Shown piece after piece: positions 63,150-64,000 of a stretch of 64,000 nt of DNA. The stretch's first letter is position 1. The number at the start of each line of letters is the position of its first letter. The stretch comes from Endozoicomonas montiporae CL-33. Lineage in GTDB: Bacteria; Pseudomonadota; Gammaproteobacteria; Pseudomonadales; Endozoicomonadaceae. The DNA lies in contig NZ_CP013251.1 in assembly GCF_001583435.1 (NCBI RefSeq), forward strand, positions 2,563,617 through 2,627,616, given 5' to 3'. The notes under the pieces are model-generated. The model saw nothing but the letters and a program-made list of their open reading frames with translations, ran no database searches and was not told where the DNA came from. The position numbers were made by a program, and so were the translations under genes.

Positions 63150-63755
63150 ATGGAAGTGGTTTGTCTGGACCTTGAAGGGGTATTGGTTCCGGAAATATGG
63201 ATCGAATTTGCCAAACATACCGGCATTGATGAACTGAAAGCGACTACCCGTGATATTTCGGATTACGATGAGTTGATGTCAATGCGTCTGGGTGTACTCA
63301 AAAAACACGGGCTGGGGCTCGCTGAAATTCAGCTGGTGATTGCTACGTTGTCGCCACTACCGGGTGCTAAAGATTTTTTGGACTGGGTTCGTGAACGTTA
63401 TCAACTGATTATTCTGTCTGATACTTTTTATGAATTTGCTGATCCGCTGATGGTGCAGCTGGGACGACCCACCCTGTTTTGTCACAGGCTGGAGATTGAC
63501 CAGCAGGGTATGGTGGCAGGCTACAGGCTCAGGCAGGAAGATCCCAAACGTTGTTCAGTCAAAGCACTGAAGTCACTTAACTATCGGGTGATTGCCGCTG
63601 GTGATTCCTACAATGACACCACCATGTTAAGTGAAGCCGACGCCGGTTTTCTGTTCCATGCACCTGATAATGTCATCAGGGAGTTTCCGCAGTTTCCAGC
63701 CATCCACAGTTATGAAGCGTTGCAGCAGGCATTTCTTGATGTGAAGTTTGGCTGA
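63150..63755 (+). CDS. thrH: ThrH, phosphoserine/homoserine phosphotransferase
   Basis: 201 residues. HAD-superfamily enzyme with motif I VCLDLEGVLVPE (DxExxL variant, characteristic of ThrH), motif II LIILSDTFYE and motif IV AAGDSYNDTTML. ThrH is known to dephosphorylate phosphoserine and pass the phosphate to homoserine in Pseudomonas. GGAAAG lies about 10 bases upstream of the ATG. A terminator follows. Confidence 0.93.
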   Translation: MEVVCLDLEGVLVPEIWIEFAKHTGIDELKATTRDISDYDELMSMRLGVLKKHGLGLAEIQLVIATLSPLPGAKDFLDWVRERYQLIILSDTFYEFADPLMVQLGRPTLFCHRLEIDQQGMVAGYRLRQEDPKRCSVKALKSLNYRVIAAGDSYNDTTMLSEADAGFLFHAPDNVIREFPQFPAIHSYEALQQAFLDVKFG

Positions 63756-63763
63756 TGGAACCT

Positions 63764-63790
63764 GACAGACCGGATCAGCGGTCTGTCGTT
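63764..63790. terminator. Terminator between thrH and pabB
   Basis: GACAGACCG (63764-63772), loop GATCAG, CGGTCTGTC (63779-63787), then GTT. Convergent genes share it. Confidence 0.75.
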
Positions 63791-63792
63791 CA

Positions 63793-64000
63793 TCACATGT
63801 TTTCCAACCCGTGCATCAGGTTTTTAACTTTGGTCACGGACTCCTGATATTCCTGTTCACAGTCAGAGTCAGCCACAATCGCACCGCCGCCCCAGCAGTG
63901 TAAACGATTGTTCTGGGCAATCAGTGACCGGATGGTAATGCTGGTATCCATCTGACCGTCAGTGCTGATGTAACCAATAGAGCCACAATAAATATTGCGT
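63793..64000 (-). CDS. pabB: C-terminal part of aminodeoxychorismate synthase component I
   Basis: The last 68 codons up to TGA 63793-63795, cut off by the window edge. IYCGSIGYISTDGQMDTSITIRSL and WGGGAIVADSDCEQEYQE are the chorismate-binding family's C-terminal signature (GxIGYI, D.A.AIRT, GGGIV.DS..E.E). PabB (folate) is favoured over TrpE because the typical TrpE motif (GAGIV.DS..E.E) differs slightly and no TrpG follows. Confidence 0.85.
   Translation of the reverse strand, partial: RNIYCGSIGYISTDGQMDTSITIRSLIAQNNRLHCWGGGAIVADSDCEQEYQESVTKVKNLMHGLENM

Overview
The window looks like chromosomal DNA of a gammaproteobacterium. The housekeeping proteins (Gsk, PdxH, CysK, CysB, TmcA, QmcA, FeoABC, GreB, Tus) resemble their enterobacterial counterparts. 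A FabY-type ketoacyl synthase, ThrH and a homogentisate pathway point instead to the Pseudomonas/Oceanospirillales side. The many insertion sequences, miniature elements and S/T/P-rich secreted proteins suggest a host-associated marine lineage such as Endozoicomonas. That last point is inference from gene content; no phylogeny was run.

Layout. 0-9 kb: the end of one gene, a structured RNA candidate, tRNA-Pro(GGG), a periplasmic cyclophilin, the three-rhodanese protein YnjE, TmcA with an in-frame minisatellite, a small exported protein, glutaredoxin, and a pdxH-tus pair joined by an ATGA overlap. 9-20 kb: an ISNCY-type element whose transposase is split by one -1 frameshift at A AAA AAG, an exported protein, gsk, an IS4-type element, and an ISKra4-type element inserted after codon 7 of a thiamine-diphosphate enzyme gene that is followed by an aldehyde dehydrogenase. 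20-29 kb: a pitrilysin-type protease and a very large exported protein with four tandem beta-helix-like modules.

29-34 kb is a nest of mobile DNA: IS3 ends, a miniature element, a truncated IS3 orfB, and an ISAs1 element interrupted by a complete IS1380 element. 34-42.6 kb: a 3-hydroxyisobutyryl-CoA hydrolase-like enzyme, a deoxynucleoside kinase, an exported amidinohydrolase-family protein coupled to a 31-residue lipoprotein missed by ORF size cut-offs, feoABC behind a Fur-like box, and a GlxA-type regulator coupled to a methyltransferase. 42.6-54 kb: FabY-like synthase, DUF4139-like protein, NCS1 permease, cysK, an ammonium transporter-histidine kinase fusion, the qmcA-nfeD pair, and an exported propeller-like protein.

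54-64 kb: tyrosine/homogentisate breakdown (hmgA-fahA), a K+ channel with an RCK domain, greB, a small unknown, DAHP synthase, a TauE/SafE exporter, cysB, a small CxxC redox protein, thrH, and the 3' end of pabB. Sulfur genes recur (cysK, cysB, TauE/SafE, ynjE).

The strongest leads are: the Amt-kinase fusion whose H-box histidine is glutamine; the IS transposase with a textbook -1 slippery heptamer; the four-module beta-helix surface protein; the insertion that decapitates a ThDP enzyme; and several miniature-element families with clear terminal inverted repeats.
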